Assembly (NCBI GenBank): GCA_026418875.1 | Contig: JAOAAM010000571.1 | Span: 1 to 6,371, forward strand | DNA from: Gemmataceae bacterium | Lineage (GTDB): Bacteria; Planctomycetota; Planctomycetia; Gemmatales; Gemmataceae | Reading direction: 5' to 3' | DNA: 6,371 nt | Shown here: positions 1 through 6,371 of the stretch, in pieces | How positions within the stretch are numbered: position 1 is the first letter of the stretch | Layout: each line of letters starts with the position of its first letter | Made by a program: the position numbers and the translations under genes | The notes under the pieces: generated by a model | What the model was told of the DNA's origin: nothing | Database searches by the model: none | What the model saw: only the letters and a program-made list of their open reading frames with translations

Positions 1-1
1 G

Positions 2-895
2 CTGAAGGAGAACATCGCCGCCCCAGAGCGGATCGTCAGTTTGTCGGCGATCCCCGGTCAGGAAATGAACCACATCACCCGCGATGACGAGGCAAAAGTC
101 ATCGGCATCGGGGCCCGGGTGGAGATCTCCCGAATCGCCGAAAACGCAGTGTTGCGTGAGTTGTTCCCGGGGTTGACGGCGGCCGCGGCCGCTCTCGGCT
201 CGCCGCAAATCCGAAACATGGGAACCCTTGGCGGCAACCTGTGCCAGCGGAATACATGTTGGTACTACCGCGACCAGCATGTCCCCTGCTTGCTGAAGGG
301 GGGGAAGAAATGCTACGCCACCGAAGGCGAGAATCAGTACCACGCGATTTTCACGAAGGGCCACCCTTGCGTGATCGTCAACCCGTCGTCGCTGGCACCA
401 GCGCTCATCTGCTTGAACGCGACGGCTCATGTCCGCTCGACCAGCGGGGAGCGAGTCGTCCCGCTGTCGCAGTTCTTTCAAGCTCCCGTCAAGGCAGACC
501 AGCGTGAACATGTTCTGGCACCCAACGAGGTCTTGACGCGGGTCACGATCCCCATGGCAGGGCTGAAGAATGCGGTCTACGAGGTCCGGCAAAAACAGTC
601 CCACGATTGGCCCTTGGTGCAGGCGGCAGTTTCCTTCCGAATGAACAACGGTCGGGCAAACCAGGTGAAAATCGTGTTGGGTTATGTCGCCCCGACGCCG
701 CACGCTGCGGCGAAGGCGGCCGAATCGCTGGAGGGCAAAGAGATCAACGAGACCACCGCGGCCGAGGCCGGCCGGTTGGCGGTCGAGGGGGCAGCCCCGT
801 TGTCGCAGAATGGTTACAAGGTGAAACTTGTCGAAGTGGCGGTCAAGCGTGCGCTGTTGATCGCGGCAGGGGCGAACCGGTACTGGGAGGCGTGA
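2..895 (+). CDS. Molybdenum hydroxylase FAD-binding subunit (xanthine dehydrogenase family, YagS/PaoB-like), 5' partial
   Basis: The reading frame is open to the left edge, so the true start lies outside; a TTG at 41 is only an internal Leu codon. About 297 residues are visible, against roughly 320-350 for the family, so only the FAD-domain N-terminus is missing. These subunits carry FAD and pass electrons between the Mo-cofactor subunit and an acceptor. Seen: the FAD-binding signature QIRNMGTLGGN (visible residues about 69-79). Next comes a Cys-bearing insertion with C86 (CWYYR), C96, C104 and C123, laid out like the extra [4Fe-4S] loop of YagS/PaoB and 4-hydroxybenzoyl-CoA reductase beta subunits. 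From about residue 175 the chain matches the CO dehydrogenase flavoprotein C-terminal domain, including the late APLSQNGYKVKL segment. The [2Fe-2S] and Mo subunits usually lie next to this gene; here they can only be upstream. The substrate cannot be told. Family assignment is strong, subfamily moderate. Confidence 0.93.
   Translation: MKENIAAPERIVSLSAIPGQEMNHITRDDEAKVIGIGARVEISRIAENAVLRELFPGLTAAAAALGSPQIRNMGTLGGNLCQRNTCWYYRDQHVPCLLKGGKKCYATEGENQYHAIFTKGHPCVIVNPSSLAPALICLNATAHVRSTSGERVVPLSQFFQAPVKADQREHVLAPNEVLTRVTIPMAGLKNAVYEVRQKQSHDWPLVQAAVSFRMNNGRANQVKIVLGYVAPTPHAAAKAAESLEGKEINETTAAEAGRLAVEGAAPLSQNGYKVKLVEVAVKRALLIAAGANRYWEA
885..890 (+). promoter_or_regulatory. Strong Shine-Dalgarno for the small Cys-rich gene
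   Basis: GGGAGG lies in the last codons of the molybdenum hydroxylase subunit, six bases before the GTG at 897. It decides the GTG start and suggests that ribosomes finishing the upstream gene re-initiate here. Confidence 0.6.
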
Positions 896-896
896 C

Positions 897-1115
897 GTGA
901 ATCCCTTGAACGTCGTCCCGACGCCTCGGTGCATGCACTTTTGCTCGAAGGCGCTGTCGGTGTACGGCGAGAATTACGCCGCCGACGCGGACTTCCAAGC
1001 GGGTTTGGACCAGACTTGGTGTGTCCTGACCGCGCGCTCCATCGGACCGGACGATGGTGAGGTTGGGTGGGCGGAGTGCTCCGACCGGCAGCGGTCGTGT
1101 TTCCGAGAGTATTAG
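897..1115 (+). CDS. Small cysteine-rich protein of unknown function (72 aa)
   Basis: I do not recognise a named family. The gene starts with GTG one base after the TGA of the upstream subunit (TGACGTGA) and ends with TAG. A GGGAGG ribosome site at ideal spacing supports a real, probably co-translated gene. The 72-residue product has no signal peptide or membrane helix, so it is probably cytoplasmic. It has five cysteines: C12 and C16 (RCMHFC), C42 (in the pair WC), C61 and C68 near the end, with H14 between the first two. The spread and the His-Cys cluster could bind a metal or an Fe-S cluster, but this is inference. Composition is not that of a shadow frame: it is acidic and has YGENYAADADFQAG and GPDDGEVGW segments that look like folded protein. 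Position suggests a link to the molybdenum enzyme, but there is no direct evidence for one. Confidence 0.72.
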   Translation: MNPLNVVPTPRCMHFCSKALSVYGENYAADADFQAGLDQTWCVLTARSIGPDDGEVGWAECSDRQRSCFREY

Positions 1116-1182
1116 GAACCACCCGACACGCGGGACTGTCTCAAGCAACGGGACTTCGGGCTGCCGGCGTGGTCCGTCGCAT

Positions 1183-1211
1183 TTGGGAAATTGGCTCGCA
1201 TGGGCTAGAAT
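1183..1211 (+). promoter_or_regulatory. Predicted sigma70-like promoter for the caspase-like gene
   Basis: The -35 element TTGGGA (1183-1188) is followed after 17 bases by the -10 element TAGAAT (1206-1211), which match the consensus at 4/6 and 5/6 positions. Transcription would start near 1218, giving a leader of about 80 bases before the ATG at 1299. It lies in the only sizeable gap before that gene. The call rests on consensus matching alone. Confidence 0.45.
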
Positions 1212-1298
1212 TACGGCGACCCGAAATCGTGACAGGTTGCTCTCTTGGGGCGGGGCAACTGTCCGGATTCTCATCTCTGGGTCGCTGGAGAGTCTTCC

Positions 1299-3572
1299 AT
1301 GCCCGTTCCGTTGGTCACCGCGTGCCCGGGCTGTGGTAAGTCGATCAAATATCCTGCACACGCGGTCGGCAAGTCGATCCGCTGTCGGTATTGTGGAACA
1401 ATCTCCAAGGCTCCACCGCCCCCGGAGGCACCGCCCGCCCCGAAGGATGACACCGTATCCCATCGCGCGGCGGACGGGACCCGGGAAGAAAAGCGAGTGC
1501 CTCGTCGGCAGTCAGCTGGTTCACTGCCACAGCCGCCGGCCCCCGCGACCGCCCAACCCGTGTCTGCAACTCGGGCCGCCTCGTTGCCTGGCCCGTCGGC
1601 GGGTGTGCCGCAAGTTGCTCCCTTGGTCACTTTGAACAGTCCGCGGCGGAAACGCAGCGGCTTCGGTTGGCTGCTCGTCCTTGGAGCCGTCGGCCTTATC
1701 TTGACTTGTGCGGCCATCACCATTGGGGTGGTCGCCGTCGTCGGTTTGAGGGTAACGTCGCGGGAGAATCGCGACGCTGGTTCAACCCCGGCGGTCGCCG
1801 AAACTCCGGCCCGCGAGAGCCAATCGCTGCCGCACGCTGTGACCTCAGACTTCCCGCGTCGAATTTTGGCCATCGGCGTTCACAACTACATTTTCGCCAA
1901 CCCCACCAGCTATGGGGCCGATTCAGCCGGATTCATCCGCCGTGACTTCGGGAAGACGGTCGAAAAAATTGCGAACCGCTTCCGGATTCCGGAAGGGCAA
2001 GTATTCGAACTGAGCGATGGTGCCCCCGAACCTCGACGCCGGATTCCGTTGAAGCCCGTGATCGAGCAAACGATCCAACGTTTCGTCGAGACGTCCCGCC
2101 GGCAGGATCGGATTATCCTCCTTCTGTGTGCCCACACGGTTGAAATCGAGGGCACCCCATACGTCGTCCCGTTGGAAGGCGAATTGACGGACCCGAAGAC
2201 GCTGATTCCGCTTGATTGGATCATGAAGCAACTCGGAGAGTGCCGGGCACAACAGAAGGTGCTTATCGCCGACTTCAATCGTTACGACCGCGGCCGAGGT
2301 GTCGAACTCCCCCACGGGGGGAAAATGGCGGCGAGCACCGCAAAACTGCTGAAGGACCCGCCGCCGGGTGTGCAAGTTTGGAGTGCTTGCTCGGAGGGGC
2401 AGTACTCGTACGAGTTCGACGATTATTACGAATTTCGTGACGGGGACCGAATCCAGGGCATCAAGGGCGGCGCATTTTTGTCGCTCTTCTCGGTGGCGTT
2501 CATGCAGGGCCTTGGCGGAAAAATTCAGTCCCCCAACGATGAGCTACCTCTCGAGGCCCTGGCGGCCAAGGTGAATGAATTGACCGAGCGGCTTTCCGAG
2601 GAATTTGCCGATGCGGAGGACGACATGGCCGATGCCGCCGCCAATCCCCCTTCAGCCCAGCCCTCCACGGACAAGCCTGCCCGCCGGGCGAAACAGACGC
2701 CGTTCGTGGCCGGCAATCGACCGTCGGAATCCGTGCCTTACGATCCGACGGAGCCGGTGCCCCCCGCAATCGCGATCCCCAGGCCGCAAGACGTCTTCGG
2801 CGAGCGGATGGCGTCGGTGGAGCAGGTTCGACGCCTGGTAGATTTCTTCGCTCTCCCACCGATCAAGGAACCCCGCAAGACCGAGGTGCGAATTCGCTTC
2901 GACGAGGTTTTGCCGTTCCGGGCTGAACGATTGGCCGAGTACCACAACGGCATGACTGCCGAGCAGGTTCAGAAGGAGGCCGCCCGTTATCCCGTGCGGG
3001 CCGCGGTCGTTCGGGCCATCGAGGAGATTCGGAAATTGGAATCCGGCGACGGTGCCTTGCCATCGACCCTGACGGAAGCAGATCGCAGCGATGCGGCCAA
3101 GGCTGCATATGCTCGCATGCAACGCGGCCCGGCTCGAGTGATGCACGTCCTCGAGCAACTCACGGAAGAACTGGAGAAAGCGGTCGCTCAGAGGGACGAC
3201 GAGAAGTCGAAGTTTTGGCAAGCGACTCTGGATTATGTCCGTGCCCAAGTGAAGGCACGGCACATTTACGTCAACGAGTACACGAATGCGTTTGGCATCG
3301 TCCGTCGGGATCGTCTACCCGAGTTGGACCCGAAGAAAGGCCACGTCGGCTGGCGGCTCGCGTCGCAGGAGACCCTCTCGACAAATGACAGCAGCATGAA
3401 AGAGCTGCGGAAAGAACTGCGGAAAATCTACGACGACATCATCAAGCAGCACCCAGACACTCCCTGGGCGATCCTCGCCAAGCGCGAAAAGAACGTCGCC
3501 TTGGGACTTCGCTGGGAGCCTTTTGCCCGACCGAAGTCGGAACAGATGGAAGGCTTCGCCGACTCGCGGTAG
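1299..3572 (+). CDS. Zinc-ribbon, single-span membrane protein with degenerate caspase-like domain (757 aa)
   Basis: The ATG at 1299 is chosen because GGAG lies eight bases upstream and the zinc ribbon begins at once; a TTG at 1245 has no comparable ribosome site. Domains: zinc ribbon with C9/C12 and C29/C32; Pro/Ala-rich linker 35-118; basic PRRKRS then a membrane helix about 122-150; caspase-like (peptidase C14) fold about 187-435; acidic and Pro-rich linker about 433-497; charged, mostly helical C-terminal region about 498-757 of unknown function. In the caspase part, strand RIILLLCAHT places H279 where the catalytic His of SGHG normally sits. VLIADFNRYD places N327 where DxCR normally has the catalytic Cys. 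VWSACSEGQYSYE (361-372) resembles the later p10-side strand; its C364 is not at the usual nucleophile position. Proteolysis is therefore doubtful, and a scaffold or binding role is possible. The positive-inside rule puts the ribbon in the cytoplasm and the caspase-like part outside. Domain calls are fairly sure; loss of activity is inference. Confidence 0.9.
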   Translation: MPVPLVTACPGCGKSIKYPAHAVGKSIRCRYCGTISKAPPPPEAPPAPKDDTVSHRAADGTREEKRVPRRQSAGSLPQPPAPATAQPVSATRAASLPGPSAGVPQVAPLVTLNSPRRKRSGFGWLLVLGAVGLILTCAAITIGVVAVVGLRVTSRENRDAGSTPAVAETPARESQSLPHAVTSDFPRRILAIGVHNYIFANPTSYGADSAGFIRRDFGKTVEKIANRFRIPEGQVFELSDGAPEPRRRIPLKPVIEQTIQRFVETSRRQDRIILLLCAHTVEIEGTPYVVPLEGELTDPKTLIPLDWIMKQLGECRAQQKVLIADFNRYDRGRGVELPHGGKMAASTAKLLKDPPPGVQVWSACSEGQYSYEFDDYYEFRDGDRIQGIKGGAFLSLFSVAFMQGLGGKIQSPNDELPLEALAAKVNELTERLSEEFADAEDDMADAAANPPSAQPSTDKPARRAKQTPFVAGNRPSESVPYDPTEPVPPAIAIPRPQDVFGERMASVEQVRRLVDFFALPPIKEPRKTEVRIRFDEVLPFRAERLAEYHNGMTAEQVQKEAARYPVRAAVVRAIEEIRKLESGDGALPSTLTEADRSDAAKAAYARMQRGPARVMHVLEQLTEELEKAVAQRDDEKSKFWQATLDYVRAQVKARHIYVNEYTNAFGIVRRDRLPELDPKKGHVGWRLASQETLSTNDSSMKELRKELRKIYDDIIKQHPDTPWAILAKREKNVALGLRWEPFARPKSEQMEGFADSR

Positions 3573-3613
3573 CACCAGCCCTCCGTCGCTTGGCACACGC
3601 GGAGCGGATTCTC

Positions 3614-3642
3614 TTGACGCGCTGTTCCGGGCACCAAACAAT
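3614..3642 (+). promoter_or_regulatory. Possible sigma70-like promoter for the DUF1326 gene
   Basis: TTGACG (3614-3619, 5/6 to consensus) and AACAAT (3637-3642, 4/6) are separated by 17 bases, about 50 bases before the start codon at 3692. This would allow the secreted-protein genes to be transcribed apart from the caspase-like gene. The -10 match is weak. Confidence 0.35.
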
Positions 3643-3691
3643 AGGGGGTGTATCCTTCCTGTTGGCCATTCTCCCCCCGGAGGTTCGTGCA

Positions 3692-4348
3692 ATGAAGAAG
3701 TTGATGGCGGTCTGCGCCGCGATCTTGGCGACTGTTGGCAGCGCTCATGCGGAGATTCGGGGAACCTACGTCGAAGCCCGGACGTGCGACGTGTACACCG
3801 GGCCTTGTTTCGCCAATGCCGACACGGCACTTGGTGGCAAACACGCCGTGTTGGCTTGGAAGGTGGAGTCCGGCGAATTCGGCAATGTCCGCTTGGATGG
3901 CTTGGGCGTCGTCGCGGTGGTGGCGACCCGCGAAACCTTGGGCCTGAAGCAGACGCTGCCGAGCAAGGCCGTCCTTATCGTGGATGCCCAGGCCGATGCT
4001 CAACAGCGGCAAGCCTTGATTGAATTCGCCAAAACGCAAACCGGGGGCTTGCTCGACCACATCATCGATGTCAAATCCGCGGCGATCGACGTGGAAGTGT
4101 GCGAGTGCAAGGGCAATTCTTGCTTCCGCATGAACGCGGGAGATGCCCGTATCGAGACCAAGTGCTTGGATGAGCATTACGATAAGGCTTGCGGCAACGA
4201 GTCGGCCTACTACCCGCCTTTGTCCGCCAATGTGCAAGCTCGACCGGCTATGACGGTTGAACATTCGTTCATCGGCAAGGCTTTCAACGAAACCTGGCGT
4301 GACACTGCCCGGCGAGGGGCCTACGTCGGCTCGTTCCTCGTTCGCTAA
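3692..4348 (+). CDS. Secreted DUF1326-family protein (218 aa)
   Basis: The start is the ATG at 3692, with GGAGG eight bases upstream and a signal peptide directly after it; a TTG at 3590 would add 34 unrelated residues and lies upstream of the likely promoter. Residues 1-20 form a typical Sec signal (MKK, hydrophobic core, AHA cleavage site), so the mature protein begins EIRGTY and is exported. The mature chain follows DUF1326: GTYVEARTCDVYTGPCF at the start (the family usually has a CNCDVxCPC-type cluster; here C32 and C38 remain), then a WKVESGEFGNVRLDGLGVV strand region, a VLIVDAQADAQQRQAL segment and an IDV strand. A second cysteine set (C137, C139, C144, C158, C167) lies in the C-terminal part with H161. 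Seven mature cysteines suggest disulfides or metal binding in the envelope. Function of the family is unknown. Confidence 0.88.
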   Translation: MKKLMAVCAAILATVGSAHAEIRGTYVEARTCDVYTGPCFANADTALGGKHAVLAWKVESGEFGNVRLDGLGVVAVVATRETLGLKQTLPSKAVLIVDAQADAQQRQALIEFAKTQTGGLLDHIIDVKSAAIDVEVCECKGNSCFRMNAGDARIETKCLDEHYDKACGNESAYYPPLSANVQARPAMTVEHSFIGKAFNETWRDTARRGAYVGSFLVR

Positions 4349-4379
4349 TCGCTCTTTTCCAGGCGAAGTCGTGCAAGGA

Positions 4380-4416
4380 AACCCCGACCGGAATTGTGTT
4401 GTGTTCGGTCGGGGTT
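4380..4416 (+). terminator. Terminator-like hairpin after the DUF1326 gene
   Basis: AACCCCGACCG (4380-4390) and CGGTCGGGGTT (4406-4416) are perfect 11-base inverted repeats around a 15-base loop, and AA/TT next to the loop could extend the stem. The following CGCTTTCGTT is only moderately T-rich, so intrinsic termination may be partial. It begins 31 bases after the DUF1326 stop and ends 36 bases before the next start codon, so it could also act as a leader structure for that gene. Confidence 0.65.
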
Positions 4417-4452
4417 CGCTTTCGTTCAGATTACTCGTGGGAAGAGAACGTC

Positions 4453-5133
4453 ATGAGTTGTCGTTGGCCCGTACTATCTCTCCTTTTTCTGACCCTGTGC
4501 GTGCCGGCTCGGGGTGAGGAAGTTGGCCACGTCGCCAGCGTGGTGAAAGTTGCACCGCCGGGCGAGTTAAAAGAGGCGATCATCGCCGAACTCTCCGACG
4601 AAGCGGTCCAGATTGCCGACGCGCAGGGTAATGTTTGGGCGACGTTTTGGTTTCGCAAGTCGCTTCCAAGTGATGCCGAGGCAGAGCAAGTGAAGAACGG
4701 CCTGACGTATCGGGAGATCGCCCCCACGACGCTGATTGGGGCCGTGCAATTCGCCAAGACATGGGGCGATTTCCGAAATCAGCAGATTTCGGCGGGAGTT
4801 TATACGCTCCGCATCGCAATTCACCCCATGGATGGCGACCATCAAGGCACCGCCCCGACCAATGATTTCTGCTTGCTGGTTCCCGCGGCCCAAGACGAGA
4901 AACCGAGCCGAATGCCGGTGGGCACGCTGCACGAACTAAGTGGCCATGCCTCGGGCGGAACGCACCCAGCCGTCATGCTCCTGTTCCCGAATGACCAGCC
5001 TGAGGACACCCCGAAGCTGGTGAGCAAGCCGGGCAAAATCATCGCCCTGAATGTCAAGCGACCGGTGGCAGCGAAGGGCATGGCGACCCACTTGGGCTTT
5101 AGCTTCGTGATTATCGGACATGCTCAAGAGTGA
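4453..5133 (+). CDS. Exported protein of unknown family (226 aa)
   Basis: The ATG at 4453 is chosen because it opens a signal peptide (SCRWPVLSLLFLTLCVPARG, cleavage probably after G21, before EEVGHV) and has purine-rich GGGAAGAG six bases upstream. An upstream GTG at 4396 would lie inside the hairpin loop. The LTLC at 13-16 is a poor lipobox, so lipoprotein processing is unlikely. No membrane helix follows, so the protein is probably periplasmic or secreted. The mature part looks like a beta-rich domain: VWATFWFRKS, an APTTLIGAVQF stretch, ISAGVYTLRIAIHP (a phrase reminiscent of DUF2911-type AGTYTL segments, though I cannot confirm membership), then HELSGHASGGTHPAVMLLFP and a final FSFVIIGHAQE strand. 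His residues at 124, 130, 160, 165 and 171 could bind metal, but there is no recognised site. It may share function with the secreted DUF1326 neighbour; a hairpin separates them. Confidence 0.82.
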   Translation: MSCRWPVLSLLFLTLCVPARGEEVGHVASVVKVAPPGELKEAIIAELSDEAVQIADAQGNVWATFWFRKSLPSDAEAEQVKNGLTYREIAPTTLIGAVQFAKTWGDFRNQQISAGVYTLRIAIHPMDGDHQGTAPTNDFCLLVPAAQDEKPSRMPVGTLHELSGHASGGTHPAVMLLFPNDQPEDTPKLVSKPGKIIALNVKRPVAAKGMATHLGFSFVIIGHAQE

Positions 5134-5193
5134 ACCGAGGGCCGTCACGGCGAGGACTGCCGCCAGCCGGATGTCGCTTCGGTCGAGAAACAA
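5134..5193. other. Convergent intergenic gap
   Basis: Sixty bases separate two stop codons facing each other. Only a weak stem is visible (GCCG-TCA-CGGC, 5141-5151), without a T tract on either strand. No convincing bidirectional terminator was found. Confidence 0.4.
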
Positions 5194-6371
5194 TCAGGGG
5201 TTGGTCAGCCAGTAGGCACCGGCCGCGGCGAGGGACATCGAGATTGCTGCCATCAGGCCCAAGAGGATGGCTGGGGCCAACCATGCCCGGCGTCGCGGCC
5301 GTCCTGAGTTTGGGACCGTGTCCTCGGCGTGCCGAAGTTGAGTCGCCGATGGACTTGCATCCATACGAACCGCTGGAGGGGCCGCGTGCTGCGGCAGCGT
5401 GGGGACGGGTGCCGTCTCGGCCGAGGGGTTCCGCAAGGCTTGTGTCGGCGGCGGTGGCGGCGGCTTGATTCCGCCTCCGAAAGAGAAATCGACGGCGACG
5501 GGCTTCGCCGCCGGCTTGGGTGCTGCGGGACTGCTGCCTGGCAGCCTTGGCGCGGCCTGAGTGGGGACGGCTGGAGCCGGTGACGCCATCGGCACCGCAG
5601 CCGGGGGCGACACCGTTCCGCGACTGCTCCCTCCGCTGAATGCGATCGGGAGTCCTTGGGCCGCCGGGCACAATCGAGGGATTTCCTGCTCGGCGGGTGG
5701 GGGAATCGGCGTCGCAGTGAATGGCTCCAAGGCTTCGGCGACATCCCGAGGCCAGCGGTAGCGAGCATCGAGCGATTTCGCCATCATTCGTTCCACGATC
5801 GCGACAATCGCCGACGGAACATCCCCGCGGATCGCCGTGATCGGTTTCGGTTCTCGTGTCTGATGCCAAATCAACTTTTGCGCGACGGTCCCATCCGGGA
5901 AGGGCGGCTGTCCGGTCAGCAGGAAATAAAACGTTCCGCCTAAGCTGTAAATGTCCGCTCGAATGTCCACCGTGTGGCTATCGACAGCCTGTTCCGGGGC
6001 GAGGTAGTCGGCCGTGCCTAGCACGGTCTCGTCGTATTGCTTGGTGAGCAGGTCCTCGTGATCGTGGAAAAATCGGGCCAAACCCATGTCCAGGATCTTC
6101 ACCACCCCTTGCCGATCCACGAGTAGGTTGCTGGGTTTGATGTCGCGATGCAACACCCCCGCGGCGTCGAAGGCATGTTGCAGGCCCAAGGCTGCCTGGC
6201 GGATGTAATGGCAGGCCCGAAGCGGGGGCAAGGGACCGATCCGCTTCACTAGGTCCTGCAAGTTGATCCCATCGACGTATTCCATCACGATGAAATGCAA
6301 TTGTTCGTCCTGATCTACGTCAAACGCTCGAACGATGTTGACGTGATCCAAGGCGGCGACGACGCGGGCCT
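5194..6371 (-). CDS. Hanks-type Ser/Thr protein kinase with C-terminal membrane anchor, 5' partial
   Basis: The frame runs off the right edge; a TTG at 6351 is internal, since the upstream codons read ARVVAALDHVNIVRAF, the usual alpha-C region. The glycine-rich loop and the ATP-binding Lys are therefore outside. Numbering from that Leu codon, the visible kinase core has HRDIKPSNLL (68-77: catalytic D70, K72, N75), DMG (88-90) in place of DFG, GTADYLAPEQA (112-122, APE motif), DIYSLGGTFYFLLTGQPPF (subdomain IX) and the conserved Arg near 197. The catalytic residues in view are intact, so activity is expected. From about 213 to 350 the chain is a Pro/Ala-rich linker with a run of seven prolines. 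RPRRR then precedes one membrane helix (about 357-381), and the protein ends four residues later (LTNP). The kinase would face the cytoplasm. Substrate is unknown. Confidence 0.94.
   Translation of the reverse strand, partial: ARVVAALDHVNIVRAFDVDQDEQLHFIVMEYVDGINLQDLVKRIGPLPPLRACHYIRQAALGLQHAFDAAGVLHRDIKPSNLLVDRQGVVKILDMGLARFFHDHEDLLTKQYDETVLGTADYLAPEQAVDSHTVDIRADIYSLGGTFYFLLTGQPPFPDGTVAQKLIWHQTREPKPITAIRGDVPSAIVAIVERMMAKSLDARYRWPRDVAEALEPFTATPIPPPAEQEIPRLCPAAQGLPIAFSGGSSRGTVSPPAAVPMASPAPAVPTQAAPRLPGSSPAAPKPAAKPVAVDFSFGGGIKPPPPPPTQALRNPSAETAPVPTLPQHAAPPAVRMDASPSATQLRHAEDTVPNSGRPRRRAWLAPAILLGLMAAISMSLAAAGAYWLTNP

Noticed and set aside
843..1463. Long minus-strand open frame (206 codons) across the small Cys-rich gene, the promoter gap and the zinc-ribbon start
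   Set aside because: It spans a good promoter and the ends of two supported genes, its translation is Arg-rich with no recognisable motif, and such frames are common in GC-rich DNA.
1054..1635. Plus-strand open frame of 193 codons overlapping the start of the caspase-like gene
   Set aside because: Arg/Pro-rich shadow translation in another frame of a gene with clear domains.
2381..2395. Cys364 in VWSACSEG as the true caspase nucleophile
   Set aside because: The motif matches the later p10-side strand of the fold rather than the DxCR position. It is kept only as a possibility to test structurally.
3428..4264. Minus-strand open frame of 278 codons opposite the DUF1326 gene
   Set aside because: It lies opposite a gene with signal peptide and family match, and crosses into the caspase-like gene. 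No motif is seen.
4486..4500. Possible lipobox LTLC in the 226-residue exported protein
   Set aside because: Leu just before the Cys is atypical, and a better signal peptidase I site (ARG before EE) follows.
5380..5600. Low-complexity GC-rich stretch that might be a tandem repeat
   Set aside because: It encodes the Pro/Ala/Gly-rich kinase linker with no regular period.
5111..5869. Minus-strand open frame of 252 codons in the kinase linker region
   Set aside because: It overlaps the kinase linker in another frame. The low-complexity GC-rich linker produces several long open frames on both strands.

Overview
The window looks like chromosomal DNA from a planctomycete, most likely a Gemmata-type lineage. 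This is inferred from gene style, not from a marker gene. The signs are moderately high GC, a Hanks-type Ser/Thr kinase with a DMG instead of a DFG motif, a long proline/alanine-rich linker and a terminal membrane helix, and a large protein that joins an N-terminal zinc ribbon, a proline-rich linker, one membrane helix and a caspase-like domain. No RNA gene, mobile element, CRISPR array or phage feature was seen.

Layout, left to right. The 3' part of a molybdenum hydroxylase FAD-binding subunit (xanthine dehydrogenase family, YagS/PaoB-like, with an inserted cysteine cluster) enters from the left edge. One base after its stop codon, behind a strong Shine-Dalgarno inside its tail, sits a 72-residue cysteine-rich protein of unknown function, probably translated from the same mRNA. 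A 183-base gap holds a good sigma70-like promoter (TTGGGA-N17-TAGAAT) for the 757-residue zinc-ribbon/caspase-like membrane protein. In that protein the usual catalytic cysteine position appears to be asparagine, so it may be a pseudoprotease. Two secreted proteins follow on the same strand: a DUF1326 protein with a clear signal peptide, and a 226-residue exported protein of unknown family. A terminator-like hairpin lies between them. On the opposite strand, converging on these genes, is a Ser/Thr protein kinase whose N-terminal lobe runs off the right edge and whose chain ends almost directly after its only visible membrane helix.

The genes do not form one obvious pathway. The first two form a probable operon tied to a molybdenum enzyme. 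The caspase-like protein and the kinase are both single-span, membrane-linked, signalling-type proteins with similar low-complexity linkers, but nothing in the sequence links them functionally. The most interesting items are the degenerate caspase-like domain with its predicted split topology, the small cysteine-rich protein coupled to the molybdenum enzyme subunit, and the tail-anchored kinase.
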